DNA of 64,000 nt from contig NZ_CP069396.1 in NCBI RefSeq assembly GCF_016887565.1, forward strand, positions 3,561,001 to 3,625,000, written 5' to 3'. A program made the translations under genes and the position numbers. Shown piece by piece: positions 15,619-24,733 of this stretch (positions are counted from its first letter, which is position 1; each line of letters starts with the position of its first letter). Below the pieces are notes generated by a model that saw only the letters and a program-made list of their open reading frames with translations, was not told the origin of the DNA and made no database searches. This DNA comes from Archangium violaceum (GTDB lineage: Bacteria; Myxococcota; Myxococcia; Myxococcales; Myxococcaceae).

Positions 15619-17472
15619 TCACGGTGCGTTCGGGCCAACGTCCGCCAAAGACAGCGGCGCGTTGGCGATGGCGGCGGTGGAGTACTCATCCGCGCCGACA
15701 TCGTTGGTGGAGCGGATCTGCCCATCCACGTCTTCCGCGACATAGGCGTACGTGCCCACGGCCGTGTTGATGGCGGGGCTCGTGGAGGACAGCTTCTGCA
15801 GGCCGTTGCTCGTGGTCAGTGACGGATTCACGTTGCGGAGCTCACTGCTCGTCCGCGACCTGTTGTTCAGGGTGGCGCCGTACCCGATGTTGCCCTGGAA
15901 GAGCGTGTTGCTCGTCTTGGTCTCGTTGTAGAGCGTGCCCGTCGTGTTCCGGATGAGATTGTTGGCGACCTTCGAGTCCACCGGCGCGTACGTGTATTTC
16001 TTCCCGATGACGAGCCCCGTGGTGCTGTTGACGACCGTGTTGTTCACGACCTCGGCCCGGTAGACCTTCCAGTGCTTGCTCAGATCCGTGCTGGTGTAGC
16101 TGCTGGAGTTCGGCCCACCGTCGAAGTCGCCCCCGTCGATGAGGAGCGCATCGTCGGTCAGCTTCTCCAGGTAGTTGTTGTAGACCTTGTGGTCGGTTCC
16201 GTAGATGCGGATGCCTCCCACGCCGGTCTTGGTACCGTCACCCAGGATGAAGTTGCCGTAGATGCTGTTGTAGTTGCCGTGGCGCGCGGTGAGCTGTCCC
16301 TGCGAGTTGAGGACCGTGTTGTAACGGATCGTGTTGTGGCCGCTCTTGATCGAGATGAACTCCGGGTCCCCGTCGCAGCGCTCGAACAGGTTGTACTGCA
16401 CGGTGGCGTAGGCATCGAGCATCGACACGGCGGACAGGCCCATGCGGAGGGTCTCCAGCCCGTTGGCGAGGCGCGGTCCGATGTCGTGGAAATAGTTGTA
16501 CTCAATCACATCATACTGGGTCATCTGGGTGGAATAGTTGCCATCCATGGCGATGACCGGACCCGGGTCGCTCTTTCCTCCGAAGTCGTTGTGGTCGATC
16601 CGGTTGTGATGGCTTCCGCTCCCCTTGAGCATCAACCACTTCACCTCGGTACCGTTCTCGGTCAGGTCGAAGGTGTTCCGGGTGACCCGGACGTTGTTGG
16701 AGCCGTCGAGCACGATGGCGCTCGCGCCGGTGTTGGTGAACTTCAGGCCCTCGATGACGACGTAGGAGGAGCCGGACACGCTGATGGAGGCGTCGCCGGA
16801 GATGATGGCCTGGCCCCGGTTCGCGGCCTTGAGTGTGATGGGATTGGAGGCGGTCCCATTCTTGTTCTGGATGCTGAAGGCACCGCTCTTCGTGTAGGTG
16901 CCGTTCGCCAGGACGATGGTCGTGCCCGCGGTCGCGTTGGCGAGGGCCGTGATGAGCTGGGCGGCGGTGGCAACGTTCACGACGTTGCCCGGCGCCTCCG
17001 CGGCGCTGCCGTGGATCTCCACTTCGAGGTAGCTGTTCCAGGCATTGGAGGTATTGCCATACCCCACGAGCCTCACGTAGCGCGCGGACGCCACATCCGT
17101 GAAGTCGAAGGTCTGAAGGCTACCCGTCAGGCTGCTCGTCACGTTCGAGCGCACCGTGGAGAACGTGGTGCCATCCGTGGAGGTCTGGATGTCGAAGGTG
17201 AACGTCCGGGATGCGCCGTTCAGGAAGGCGATCTTCACATAGGCCACCTTCTTGTTGGCGCCCAGGTCGAACCGGATCCACTGCCCATCACCCTCCGCCG
17301 ACCAGCGGGTGGTCAAATCCCCGTCGACGGTATAGGCCGGGAGGTTGCCGTCATCCGAGCTCGCGGTGACGGAGGTTCCCGGGATGGAGAACTTCTCATC
17401 CGCCGCGAATCCCAGGGAAGGAGCCAGTGTCAGGAGCAGGCTCGAGCCAATCACAAGCTTCCGATGTGCCAT
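15619..17472 (-). CDS. Secreted polysaccharide lyase (PL6, chondroitinase-B/alginate-lyase type) with F5/8-C carbohydrate-binding domain
   Basis: The 617-aa exported protein has a Sec signal peptide (LVIGSSLLLTLAPSLGFAA), a discoidin/F5-8 type C domain at about 30-160 (YTVDGDLTTRWSAEGDGQWI, SARYVRLVGYG), and a right-handed beta-helix PL6-like domain from about 165 to the end. The lyase core motifs ISIKSGHNTIRYNT and GQLTARHGN hold the Lys and Arg expected for catalysis in chondroitinase-B-like lyases. The likely substrate is a uronic-acid polysaccharide. ATG 17472 is preferred because GAGAGGA is suitably spaced; ATG 17478 and GTG 17487 are alternatives. It is not part of the B12 operon, which begins downstream with its own leader. 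Confidence 0.88.
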   Translation of the reverse strand: MAHRKLVIGSSLLLTLAPSLGFAADEKFSIPGTSVTASSDDGNLPAYTVDGDLTTRWSAEGDGQWIRFDLGANKKVAYVKIAFLNGASRTFTFDIQTSTDGTTFSTVRSNVTSSLTGSLQTFDFTDVASARYVRLVGYGNTSNAWNSYLEVEIHGSAAEAPGNVVNVATAAQLITALANATAGTTIVLANGTYTKSGAFSIQNKNGTASNPITLKAANRGQAIISGDASISVSGSSYVVIEGLKFTNTGASAIVLDGSNNVRVTRNTFDLTENGTEVKWLMLKGSGSHHNRIDHNDFGGKSDPGPVIAMDGNYSTQMTQYDVIEYNYFHDIGPRLANGLETLRMGLSAVSMLDAYATVQYNLFERCDGDPEFISIKSGHNTIRYNTVLNSQGQLTARHGNYNSIYGNFILGDGTKTGVGGIRIYGTDHKVYNNYLEKLTDDALLIDGGDFDGGPNSSSYTSTDLSKHWKVYRAEVVNNTVVNSTTGLVIGKKYTYAPVDSKVANNLIRNTTGTLYNETKTSNTLFQGNIGYGATLNNRSRTSSELRNVNPSLTTSNGLQKLSSTSPAINTAVGTYAYVAEDVDGQIRSTNDVGADEYSTAAIANAPLSLADVGPNAP

Positions 17473-17675
17473 TCGCATTCCTCTCACCCTCTTCGGGGTT
17501 CCGTGCTTGCTGGTGATGAACCACTGTGCTTCACCGTGTCGGGCGGCTATCCCTTATTCTCATGATTTCCATGGTTGCGGCAGGAATTTAATCTTCCTGG
17601 GAGTATGAGCGGTTTGCACTCCGGCTCTGGGTTGATGCATCATTCAGGTTCCCCCCCCCTTGTAAGGAGTTCCGC

Positions 17676-18011
17676 ATGAACCTGGAGAGGCTGAAGCTCG
17701 TTTCGGGACTGGTGCTGGCGCTGACCGTCGCGGTGGCGGTGCCGCTGGCCACGAATGCTCAGGTGGAGCAGTCCCCCGTGGCGCCGGCCGTATCGCAGCC
17801 GAGCTCCGACCACAGTGCCTGCAAGGCCGACAAGGAGAAGCTCCTCATGTCGCGGGCGAAGAACGGCATCGCCGCCGATGCTCCCGTGCCGCTCTTCTCC
17901 GAGGAGCCGGTGGGCCTGTTGGGTTACTGCTCCTACGACTGTTCCTCGTGCTCCAGCTCCAGGGAGTGTGCCGCTCGCGGTGCGGGGTCCTGCTACTCCA
18001 TCTGTCCGTAG
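17676..18011 (+). CDS. Small secreted cysteine-rich protein
   Basis: The 111-aa protein has a strong Shine-Dalgarno (AAGGAG) before its ATG and a Sec signal peptide (residues 1 to about 29, ending ATNAQ). A polar middle part follows (SSDHSACKADKEKLLMSRAK). The last 30 residues hold six cysteines in the pattern C-x3-C-x2-C-x5-C-x7-C-x3-C, plus one Cys near residue 49. This looks like an exported peptide with a pro-region and a disulfide-rich or modified C-terminal end. I do not recognise a family; a bacteriocin-like role is possible, but no maturation or export gene is adjacent. Confidence 0.75.
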   Translation: MNLERLKLVSGLVLALTVAVAVPLATNAQVEQSPVAPAVSQPSSDHSACKADKEKLLMSRAKNGIAADAPVPLFSEEPVGLLGYCSYDCSSCSSSRECAARGAGSCYSICP

Positions 18012-18130
18012 CCGGTCCGGTGCACGGGGGCTGCCGAGCCGAAGCAAGGGCTCGGCGGCCCGTGTGGCACTGGCCCTCGTCCCCTCCACGTCTCCATCTT
18101 CCTGGGGAGATGCTCGCGAGGAGGACGCTC

Positions 18131-18742
18131 ATGACGCACGACGAACTCTTGTCCCATGTTGCCGAACACGCCGGGCTCCCTGGCCTGGAAGCGGCGGAGC
18201 GGACCGTTCGCGCGGTACTCGAGGTCATCGGTGAGCGCCTGGCCTGGCCCGTCGTCCAGTCCCTGGCGGAGGATCTCCCGGAGCCGCTAGCCGCGGGCTT
18301 GCGCGGCGTAACCCCCCATCAGGTCTTCAACCTCGCGGAACTCCATGCGCGCGTCGCGAGCCGGCTCGAGGTGCGACTCGGACTCGCCATGGAGTACACC
18401 GGCGTCGTCTGTCAGTTCCTCGCGGAGACCCTGTCTCCCGGGACGCTGCACCAGCTCCGTGAGGCACTGCCCGAGCCGATGAGCGCCCTCTTCACTCCTC
18501 GTGAGCCTGGCGAGCCCTTCGAGTACGTCCACCTCGACCCTGGCCGCCGCACACTCGCCGAGGGCCGGCCGGGGAGCCAGCACCCCGTGTCCGAGTTCCA
18601 TGCCGACACGGCGCACACGCACTCCGTGGCTCGGGAGGACAACCCGCACGAGGACACGAAGCTCTCCAGTTCCAGCGGGCTCACCCAGGAGCGGGAGCAG
18701 GAGACGCTCGCGGCCGGACACCCGGGCCCGAATCATTCCTGA
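18131..18742 (+). CDS. DUF2267-family protein with acidic/polar tail
   Basis: The 203-aa protein contains a DUF2267 domain at about 1-125: MTHDELLSHVAEHAGLP, AERTVRAVLEVIGERL, LAEDLPEPLAAGLRG and a second repeat ending PMSALFTPR. The rest is a low-complexity polar tail with HADTAHTH and SSSSGLTQ. The ATG at 18131 is preceded by GAGGAGG. It is 120 bp after the cysteine-rich gene and may share its promoter. The biochemical role of DUF2267 is unknown. Confidence 0.8.
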   Translation: MTHDELLSHVAEHAGLPGLEAAERTVRAVLEVIGERLAWPVVQSLAEDLPEPLAAGLRGVTPHQVFNLAELHARVASRLEVRLGLAMEYTGVVCQFLAETLSPGTLHQLREALPEPMSALFTPREPGEPFEYVHLDPGRRTLAEGRPGSQHPVSEFHADTAHTHSVAREDNPHEDTKLSSSSGLTQEREQETLAAGHPGPNHS

Positions 18743-19043
18743 CAACCCCCGCGAGCCCCGGGTGCCTCTCCCAAAGCACCCAGGGCCCGCGGGCCCGTCG
18801 ACGACCGTTACACTCCGCTCTCGCGGAGGGGCCATCGAGCCACGAGCACCGATGCCCGCCAGAGACCGGGCCCGTGGTGCGCCTGCCAACCGACGGTCCC
18901 CTTCCATGTAACTGATGGGTCTGACATGCCCGCGTGGCCCTCTCCCGTCGGGGGCACGCCAACGGGCTGTCACCGTCCCATGTATCGTTCGAGCCAGGCC
19001 GCGGCCGCGGCGGCTCCTACACACACCATACGAGGGCAGAGAC
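18743..19043. other. Intergenic region between the DUF2267 gene and the SDR gene
   Basis: This 301-bp stretch has no convincing gene. It holds the terminator-like palindromes listed separately at 18760-18796. The last part must contain the promoter of the dehydrogenase gene, but no clear -35/-10 or sigma-54 element is visible. Confidence 0.5.
18760..18796 (+). terminator. Possible terminator after the DUF2267 gene
   Basis: GGGTGC and GCACCC are separated by 10 nt (18760-18781) and followed at once by the perfect palindrome GGGCCCGCGGGCCC (18783-18796). It is 18 bp past the stop codon. There is no U-tract, so efficiency is uncertain. Confidence 0.4.
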
Positions 19044-19835
19044 ATGGGCATGCTGAAGGACAAGGTGGTTCTGGTGACGGGGGCGAGCTCGGGCATTGGC
19101 TGGGCCACGGCCATCGCGCTCGCGGCGGAGGGCGCCCGGGTCGTCGCGAGCGCGCGGCGCGAGGCCAGGGGCCGTGAGCTCGTCGCGCTCATCCAGGAGC
19201 GCGGCGGAGAGGCCACCTGGGTCTGCGCCGACATGCAGGTCGAGCGGGACATCGAGGCGCTCGTCCAGGCGGCCGTCTCGAAGTACGGCCGCATCGACGC
19301 CGCCTTCAACAACGCCGGGAGCGGCATGATGAAGCCGCTCGCCGAGATGACCAACGAGGACTACGAGCTCCTCATGAACATCAACCTGCGCGGCACGTTC
19401 TGGTGCGTGAAGCATCAGATCAACGCGATGCTCGCGACGGGGGGCGGGTCCATCGTCAACTGCGCCTCCGTGGGGGCGGCGCGGGCCCTGCCGGGGCTCT
19501 CCGTCTACAGCGCCACCAAGGCGGGCATCGCCGCGCTCTCGCGTGGCGCGGCGATCGACTACGCGCAGAAGGGCATCCGGGTGAACTCGGTGAGCCCCGG
19601 GGTCATCGAGTCGGAGATGGCCACCGACGGCTGGCGCCTGAATGAGCCTCAGGGCCGCGCCTTCGCCGCCTCGCTCCACCCGATGAACCGCGTGGGGACT
19701 CCCGACGAGGTGGCCTCGCTCGTCGTCTTCCTGTGCGGCGACAAGTCCTCGTTCATCACCGGCGAGGACTTCGCGGTCGACGGCGGCCTGTGCGCGTCGG
19801 GAATGTCAGCCGGCATGCTGTCGCGTGCGAGCTGA
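19044..19835 (+). CDS. Short-chain dehydrogenase/reductase (SDR)
   Basis: This 263-aa classical SDR has the cofactor motif TGASSGIG (from about residue 12), an NNAG block, catalytic Ser in NCASVGA, YSATKAG with the Tyr and Lys, and a C-terminal [18 protein letters not shown] after the second strand has Arg residues that suggest NADP(H), although this is only a guess. The substrate is unknown. The ATG at 19044 follows GAGGGCAGAG. The gene is convergent with mltG, with 26 bp between the ends. Confidence 0.9.
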   Translation: MGMLKDKVVLVTGASSGIGWATAIALAAEGARVVASARREARGRELVALIQERGGEATWVCADMQVERDIEALVQAAVSKYGRIDAAFNNAGSGMMKPLAEMTNEDYELLMNINLRGTFWCVKHQINAMLATGGGSIVNCASVGAARALPGLSVYSATKAGIAALSRGAAIDYAQKGIRVNSVSPGVIESEMATDGWRLNEPQGRAFAASLHPMNRVGTPDEVASLVVFLCGDKSSFITGEDFAVDGGLCASGMSAGMLSRAS

Positions 19836-19861
19836 CACCCCGGCACGTCTCTGGCTGGCGT

Positions 19862-20878
19862 TCAGTACACGTTGTACTTGCGGCGAAGCGCCTCGTGCTC
19901 CTCGGCGTTGCGCGAGGGGTGCAGGCGCCGCTCGGCGTCGTGGAGGTAGTACCAGAACTCGCTCGGCTTGGGCGCGAGCGCGGCCTGGAGCGACTCCACC
20001 GAGGGGGCGCCGATGGGACCCGGCGGCAGCCCCTTGCGGTGGCGCGAGTTCCACGGGTCCGAGGTGTCGCGCAGGCGCTGGAGGAACGCCAGGCGGTCGT
20101 TCCACTCGGCCAGCTCGTAGCGGGAGGTCGCGTCCACCCCCAGGGGGAAGCCCTTGTCCACGCGCTTCCAGAGGATGCCCGCCACCAGCGGACGCTGGGC
20201 CGGCACGGGCTCCTCGCGCTCCAGCATCGAGGCCATCACCACCACCTCGTGGAGGCTGCGCCCGCTGCGCTCGATGGCCGCCTTCTGGGGGGCGTAGAAG
20301 CGCTCGGTGAAGGTGTCCAGCTGGCGCTGGATGAGCTCCTCCACCTTGAAGGCGCCGGGCACCACCCGGTAGGTCTCCGGGTAGAGGTAGCCCTCGAGCG
20401 TGGCCCGGGGCAGGGTGAAGGGCGCGGTGAAACGCGCGGGCTGGCTGGCGGCGGCGATGTAGGCGCCGGGCTTGATGAGGCCCGCCGTGACCAGGGCCGC
20501 GTCGGTGTCGCGCAGACGCCAGCCCTCGACGATGACGAAGGGGACGTCATCGGGGATGGGGTTGCCCTCGAGCGCGGTGGCGATCTCCGCCATCGTCATC
20601 GACGGGCTCACCGCGTGACGACCCGCCTTGGGGGCGAACGAGCCGCGGCGGAAGAGGTGCCAGCGCCAGAGCCGGGCATCGCGAATCAGGCCCTGTGACG
20701 CGAGCTGGGGGCCCAGGCCGCGTCCGGTGACTCCCTTGGACACGGTGAACTCCACGGTGGGGGCGCCCGGCGGAGCCGCGGCCTGCTTCACCTGGCTCTC
20801 CGCCCAGAAGAAGGTGCCGGCGACCCCGCCCGCGGCGAGGACGACGAGGACCAGGAGGACGAGAAGAATGCGCTTCAT
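19862..20878 (-). CDS. mltG: Endolytic murein transglycosylase MltG (YceG-like)
   Basis: This membrane-anchored enzyme cuts nascent peptidoglycan strands. The 338-aa protein has one N-terminal transmembrane helix (ILLVLLVLVVLAAGGVAG), a LysM-like region (VTGRGLGPQLASQGLI), LEGYLYPETYRV, the catalytic Glu in VMASMLEREE, and the C-terminal PLGVDATSRYEL and GLPPGPIGAPS blocks of the family. ATG 20878 is used; a GTG directly before it (20881) is an alternative. The gene stands alone. Confidence 0.92.
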   Translation of the reverse strand: MKRILLVLLVLVVLAAGGVAGTFFWAESQVKQAAAPPGAPTVEFTVSKGVTGRGLGPQLASQGLIRDARLWRWHLFRRGSFAPKAGRHAVSPSMTMAEIATALEGNPIPDDVPFVIVEGWRLRDTDAALVTAGLIKPGAYIAAASQPARFTAPFTLPRATLEGYLYPETYRVVPGAFKVEELIQRQLDTFTERFYAPQKAAIERSGRSLHEVVVMASMLEREEPVPAQRPLVAGILWKRVDKGFPLGVDATSRYELAEWNDRLAFLQRLRDTSDPWNSRHRKGLPPGPIGAPSVESLQAALAPKPSEFWYYLHDAERRLHPSRNAEEHEALRRKYNVY

Positions 20879-21124
20879 CACCTACGCAGGTTAGCACCCG
20901 CGCGCGTCCGCGAGGCCCAAAGTGCAAGGCTCTCTTCTCTTCCTGGACAGCAGGCGGGCTGAAGAGGGCACGGGTCAACGCCTCGCCTGGCCGCCGGGGA
21001 CAAAGTGTCGCCGGGCCCGCGTACAACCGGACATTCCGGCGGGCCCCCGCGCTCTCCGCCCTGGACAGGTTCTCGGGACAGGCGCGGCATGGCGGTTGCT
21101 CGGATGCACGGCAGGAGGGACATC

Positions 21125-22393
21125 GTGGGATTGGAATCCTTCATCCGGCTCGCCCGGGAACAGGGGGCGAGCGACATCCACCTCGAGGGGGAGATGCCCC
21201 TGGCGCTCCGGGTGCGAGGTGCGCTGCGGCTCGTCGGCGAGCCGGTGTCGTCCTCCGTGCTCACCGCCATGGCCCGCGACATCATCGGTGACGCCGGCTG
21301 GCCCGACTTCATCGAGCGCTGCTCGTATGACGTCTCGCGCACGGTGATGGGGCAGCGCTGCCGCATCAACATCCTGCGCAGCGCGCGCGGCGTGGGCTTC
21401 GCCATCCGCTTGCTGGCTTCCGCCCAGGCCACGCTGAGGAAGCTCAACCTCCACCCCGACCTGCGCCGCTTCGTCGAGCCGGCCCATGGCCTGCTCCTGG
21501 TGAGTGGACCCACCGGCTCGGGCAAGACGTCCACGCTCGCGGCGCTGCTGCAGGAGATCAACCTGAGCGAGGCCCGCCACATCATCACGGTGGAGAGCCC
21601 CATCGAGTACGCGCTGGTGCCGCGCCTGTCCTTCATCCGCCAGCGCGAGGTGGGCAGGGACACGCCCTCCTTCGAGCAGGCGCTCATCGACGCGCTCCGG
21701 GAGGATCCGGATGTCCTCATGGTGGGGGAGATGCGCGAGCCGGAGGTGATGCGCCTGACGCTGAGCGCGGCGGAGACGGGGCACCTCGTGCTCGCGACCG
21801 TGCACTCGGCGAGCGCCGCCGAGGCCCTCCAGCGCGTGGTGTTGGCCTTCCCTCCGGAGGTGCAGGGCGCGGTGTGCGCCCAGCTCGCGGATTGCCTCGT
21901 CGGAGTGGTGTGTCAGCGGCTGCGCTACCGGCCGGACCTCGGCATCCGCGTGCCCGAGTGCGAGGTGCTCCCGGGCAGCACCCCGGTGAAGAGCCTCGTG
22001 CGCCAGGGGCACTTCTTCAAGCTCCCCTCCGCCATCGAGACGGGCGCAGCGGACGGCTCCTGGACGTTCACCCGCTACGCGGAGTGGCTGGAGCGGAAGA
22101 CGGACTGGCACCAGCCCTCCACCGCCGAGGAAGCCCCGGCCGAGCCGCATTCCGAGCCGGCTCCGCGGCTTCGCGCTCCGCCGCCGGCCCGGCCCACCGA
22201 GCCCCTCTCCCGCCCGCCGCCTCCGCCCAGGCCGAAGCGCGTCGCGCGGGAGGACGCGCGGCCCGCGCCTTCCTCCTCCGAGGAGGGTGTCTTCGTCCTC
22301 GACGAGGAGGCGCAGGACGATCTGTCGGCGCTCGTCCGCGAGCTGGAGCGGGGTGGCTCCGGCTCCCGAGGTGGTTCCGGCTCCAAGGAGTAG
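21125..22393 (+). CDS. PilT-like type IV pilus retraction ATPase with Pro-rich C-terminal tail
   Basis: The 422-aa hexameric-type secretion ATPase has an N-terminal PAS-like domain (QGASDIHLEGEMPLALRVRG), Walker A GPTGSGKTST, the Asp/His boxes (DALREDPDVLMVGEMREPE, AAETGHLVLATVHSASAAE) and a PilT-type C-terminal domain. Residues from about 345 on form a Pro/Ala/Glu-rich tail (PPPARPTEPLSRPPPPP) absent from standard PilT of about 345 aa. The GTG at 21125 is chosen because GCAGGAGG lies 6-8 bases upstream; ATGs at 21089 and 21104 are possible. No other pilus gene is adjacent. Confidence 0.88.
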   Translation: MGLESFIRLAREQGASDIHLEGEMPLALRVRGALRLVGEPVSSSVLTAMARDIIGDAGWPDFIERCSYDVSRTVMGQRCRINILRSARGVGFAIRLLASAQATLRKLNLHPDLRRFVEPAHGLLLVSGPTGSGKTSTLAALLQEINLSEARHIITVESPIEYALVPRLSFIRQREVGRDTPSFEQALIDALREDPDVLMVGEMREPEVMRLTLSAAETGHLVLATVHSASAAEALQRVVLAFPPEVQGAVCAQLADCLVGVVCQRLRYRPDLGIRVPECEVLPGSTPVKSLVRQGHFFKLPSAIETGAADGSWTFTRYAEWLERKTDWHQPSTAEEAPAEPHSEPAPRLRAPPPARPTEPLSRPPPPPRPKRVAREDARPAPSSSEEGVFVLDEEAQDDLSALVRELERGGSGSRGGSGSKE

Positions 22394-22401
22394 TCGCTCC
22401 T

Positions 22402-22431
22402 CCTTCTCCCCGAGCATTCAAGGGGAGGGGA
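22402..22431. terminator. Possible bidirectional hairpin between convergent genes
   Basis: CTCCCC and GGGGAG pair around a 10-nt loop, in the gap between the PilT-like gene and the convergent exported EEP gene; the 3' arm overlaps the stop of the latter. No U-tract is present. Confidence 0.35.
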
Positions 22432-23725
22432 CGAAGCGCACGTCCATCCAGTAGTTGGCGTCCTTGTAGGAGGACGAGGGGAAGCCGCCGCCCGTCCGAT
22501 AGACATAGACACCATTGCCTCCCACGCTCGCGCTGCCCGGCGCCGTCAGGTTGCCGCTGACGACGGCGCTCGCGAGCCCGGACACATCGCGCGCGAACTG
22601 CCCGTTCGACGAGTAGTAGGACGCCACGTAGGTGGTGCCGGCGGTGAGGGGGACGGGCGTGGGGAGCGCCACCTCCTGCCAGCCGGGAATGCGGCCATCC
22701 TTCACGGGCACCTCGGCCAGGAGCGCTCCACCGCTGCTCCACAGGCGGGCCACGTAGCCGCTGGCGTTGGCCTTTCCCCGGTAGAAGCGGAGCGCGGTGA
22801 CGGTGCCGGCGACATTGGCGCGGAACCTCACGCCGATCTCCACGGCCCGGGTGTCCGGCTCCACGGCGGCGCCCGGGACGCGGTCGCCGAAGAGGGTCTG
22901 GCTCCAGGGGAGGATGAGGGTGGCCACCACCGGGCGGTGATCCGACTGCGAGCTGGCGCCGACGACGCTCGCCGAGACGGGCGACGTCCACGCGGAGCCG
23001 AGCATCACGTAGTCGATGCGCCGCGTCGGAAAGCTCGCGTCGTGGGTGTAGCCGTTGCCCGAGCCGCCACGGGTCCAGGCATCGGTGAGCTGCTGCTGCA
23101 GGCTGGTGATGCCAGACTCGGAGGGCGAGGCATTGAGATCTCCCCCGAGCAGCGCCCAGGGCTTGCCGGCGAGGGCGGCCTTGACGTCCTCGGCCTGGTT
23201 CAACCGCTCGGTGGCGCCGGTGGTGCCGAAGTGGGTGATGGCCACGGGGATGACGTGCGCGGCGTCCAGCTCCACCTCCATCACCGCCAGGATGCGCTGC
23301 TCCGCGGCGGAGCGGAGCGGGATGCGCTGCGAGGTGCGGATGGGGTAGCGGGACAGCAGCGTCAGCCCGTACTGGCCCCCGTCATAGCTGAGCAGCGAGG
23401 GCTGGAACGAGGCGTACATCCCCGTCAGCGCGGCGAGCCTCGCGGGCTGGTCCACCTTGCCCGAGCGGTTGGTGAGGACGTCGACCTCCTGGAGCACCAC
23501 GAGGTCCGGCGCCTGGGCGTTGATGACGCTGGCGATGCTCTCCAGGCTGCTCTGCTCGCCGTGTTTGATGTTGTAGGTCATGAACCGCAGACCCCCACCG
23601 GGAGTGAGGGCCTGGGTGCTCTCACCGGAGAGGGTGCGTGCATCAGGAGAGGACTCGGGTGGTGCGCAGCGGACGAGCGCGGCGGCCAACGCGAGGGCGA
23701 GGACGAAGAGGGTGGGGCGGCGCAT
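22418..23725 (-). CDS. Exported endonuclease/exonuclease/phosphatase-family protein with DUF4082 domain
   Basis: The 435-aa protein has an N-terminal export signal that may be a lipoprotein signal (AAALVRCAPP). The EEP hydrolase domain covers about 45-275: FMTYNIKHGE, VVLQEVDVLTNR, PVAITHFG, LLGGDLNASPSE, RIDYVML and SDHRPVVATL contain the expected Asn, Glu, Asp and His metal/catalytic residues. A C-terminal DUF4082-type beta-sandwich (about 285-430) carries VEIGVRFRANVAGTVTALRF and PVPLTAGTTYVASYYS. It could be an extracellular nuclease or phosphodiesterase; the substrate is not evident. Confidence 0.88.
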   Translation of the reverse strand: MRRPTLFVLALALAAALVRCAPPESSPDARTLSGESTQALTPGGGLRFMTYNIKHGEQSSLESIASVINAQAPDLVVLQEVDVLTNRSGKVDQPARLAALTGMYASFQPSLLSYDGGQYGLTLLSRYPIRTSQRIPLRSAAEQRILAVMEVELDAAHVIPVAITHFGTTGATERLNQAEDVKAALAGKPWALLGGDLNASPSESGITSLQQQLTDAWTRGGSGNGYTHDASFPTRRIDYVMLGSAWTSPVSASVVGASSQSDHRPVVATLILPWSQTLFGDRVPGAAVEPDTRAVEIGVRFRANVAGTVTALRFYRGKANASGYVARLWSSGGALLAEVPVKDGRIPGWQEVALPTPVPLTAGTTYVASYYSSNGQFARDVSGLASAVVSGNLTAPGSASVGGNGVYVYRTGGGFPSSSYKDANYWMDVRFVPSP

Positions 23726-23819
23726 GAGGGGCTCCTGGGGAAGGGCCGGAGGTTACCCCCGCCGGAGTGGTATACCCACCCTCCATGACGGGCCATGAGC
23801 CCGGGGAGGTTTCTTCCAC

Positions 23820-24686
23820 ATGTTTCGCATCGGAATCACCCTGGCCATCCTCCTGATGGGAACACGCGGTGCCGCGCAGCAGCATGAGCATGAGCAGCAC
23901 CCGCAGGCGCCTTCCAAGTCGGAGGCATTCTTCGGCAAGGAGGAGCTGTCGCGCCAGGTGGGCATCCACGAGAAGGGTTGCAAGAAGGGCGATGCCCAGG
24001 AGTGCTTCAACCTGGCCCTGGCCTACGCGCAGGGGCTCGCGGTGCCCAAGGATGATGCGCGCGCGGCCACCCTCTACAAGAAGGCGTGTGACAAGGGGTT
24101 CCTGGCCGCGTGCAACAACCTCGGCATCGCCTACGCGGAAGGTGTGGGGGTGAAGAAGGATCCGAAGCAGGCGCTGACCTTCTTCGAGAAGACGTGCAAG
24201 GCGGAGGATGGGAAGGGGTGCTTCAACGTCGGCCTGGCCCACGCGTCGGGCCTGGGTGTCCCGAAGGAGCCGGAGCGCGCCGCCACCTTCTTCGACAAGG
24301 CCTGCGGTCAGGGTCATGCGGAGGGCTGCTTCAGCCTCGGTGTCGCCCACGCGCAGGGCAATGGCGTGAAGAAGGACCCGGAGCGCGCCGCGGCGCTCTT
24401 CACGAAGGCGTGCGACGCGGGGCACATGACCGCCTGCAACACCCTCGGCGTGTCCTATCTGGCTGGCAACGGCGTGAAGCAGGACAAGAAGCAGGCCTTC
24501 GCCCTCTTCACGAAGGCGTGCGACGCGGAGCTGCCGGGAGGCTGTTTCAACCTCGGCCTCTCCTACCGGTATGGCAATGGGGTGGCGAAGGATCCGGCGC
24601 GCACCAAGGCGCTCCTCGAGAAGGCCTGCCAGCTCCAATTCCCTCCCGCCTGCGAGGCGCTCGGGGCCTCCTCCCGAGTACCGTAG
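23820..24686 (+). CDS. Secreted Sel1-repeat protein
   Basis: The 288-aa protein has a short signal peptide (IGITLAILLMGTRGAAQ), a His/Gln-rich linker (QQHEHEQHPQ) and about six Sel1/TPR-like helical repeats of about 36 residues. Each has the pattern C-x(7)-A/G-x(2)-YAxGxGVxKDxxxAxxxxxKAC. The cysteines recur at fixed positions (for example KKACDKGFLAACNNLG), a design seen in disulfide-stapled Sel1 (Hcp-like) proteins. The function is probably protein binding in the envelope. Confidence 0.87.
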   Translation: MFRIGITLAILLMGTRGAAQQHEHEQHPQAPSKSEAFFGKEELSRQVGIHEKGCKKGDAQECFNLALAYAQGLAVPKDDARAATLYKKACDKGFLAACNNLGIAYAEGVGVKKDPKQALTFFEKTCKAEDGKGCFNVGLAHASGLGVPKEPERAATFFDKACGQGHAEGCFSLGVAHAQGNGVKKDPERAAALFTKACDAGHMTACNTLGVSYLAGNGVKQDKKQAFALFTKACDAELPGGCFNLGLSYRYGNGVAKDPARTKALLEKACQLQFPPACEALGASSRVP

Positions 24687-24733
24687 TGGAGTGTCCACGA
24701 AGTCATTGGACCGTGTCCGAGGGCCCGTGGATG

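Noticed and set aside
17676-18742. RiPP cluster around the cysteine-rich gene
   Set aside because: No lanthipeptide, radical SAM, YcaO, protease or transporter gene is adjacent; the precursor has a Sec signal rather than a RiPP leader.
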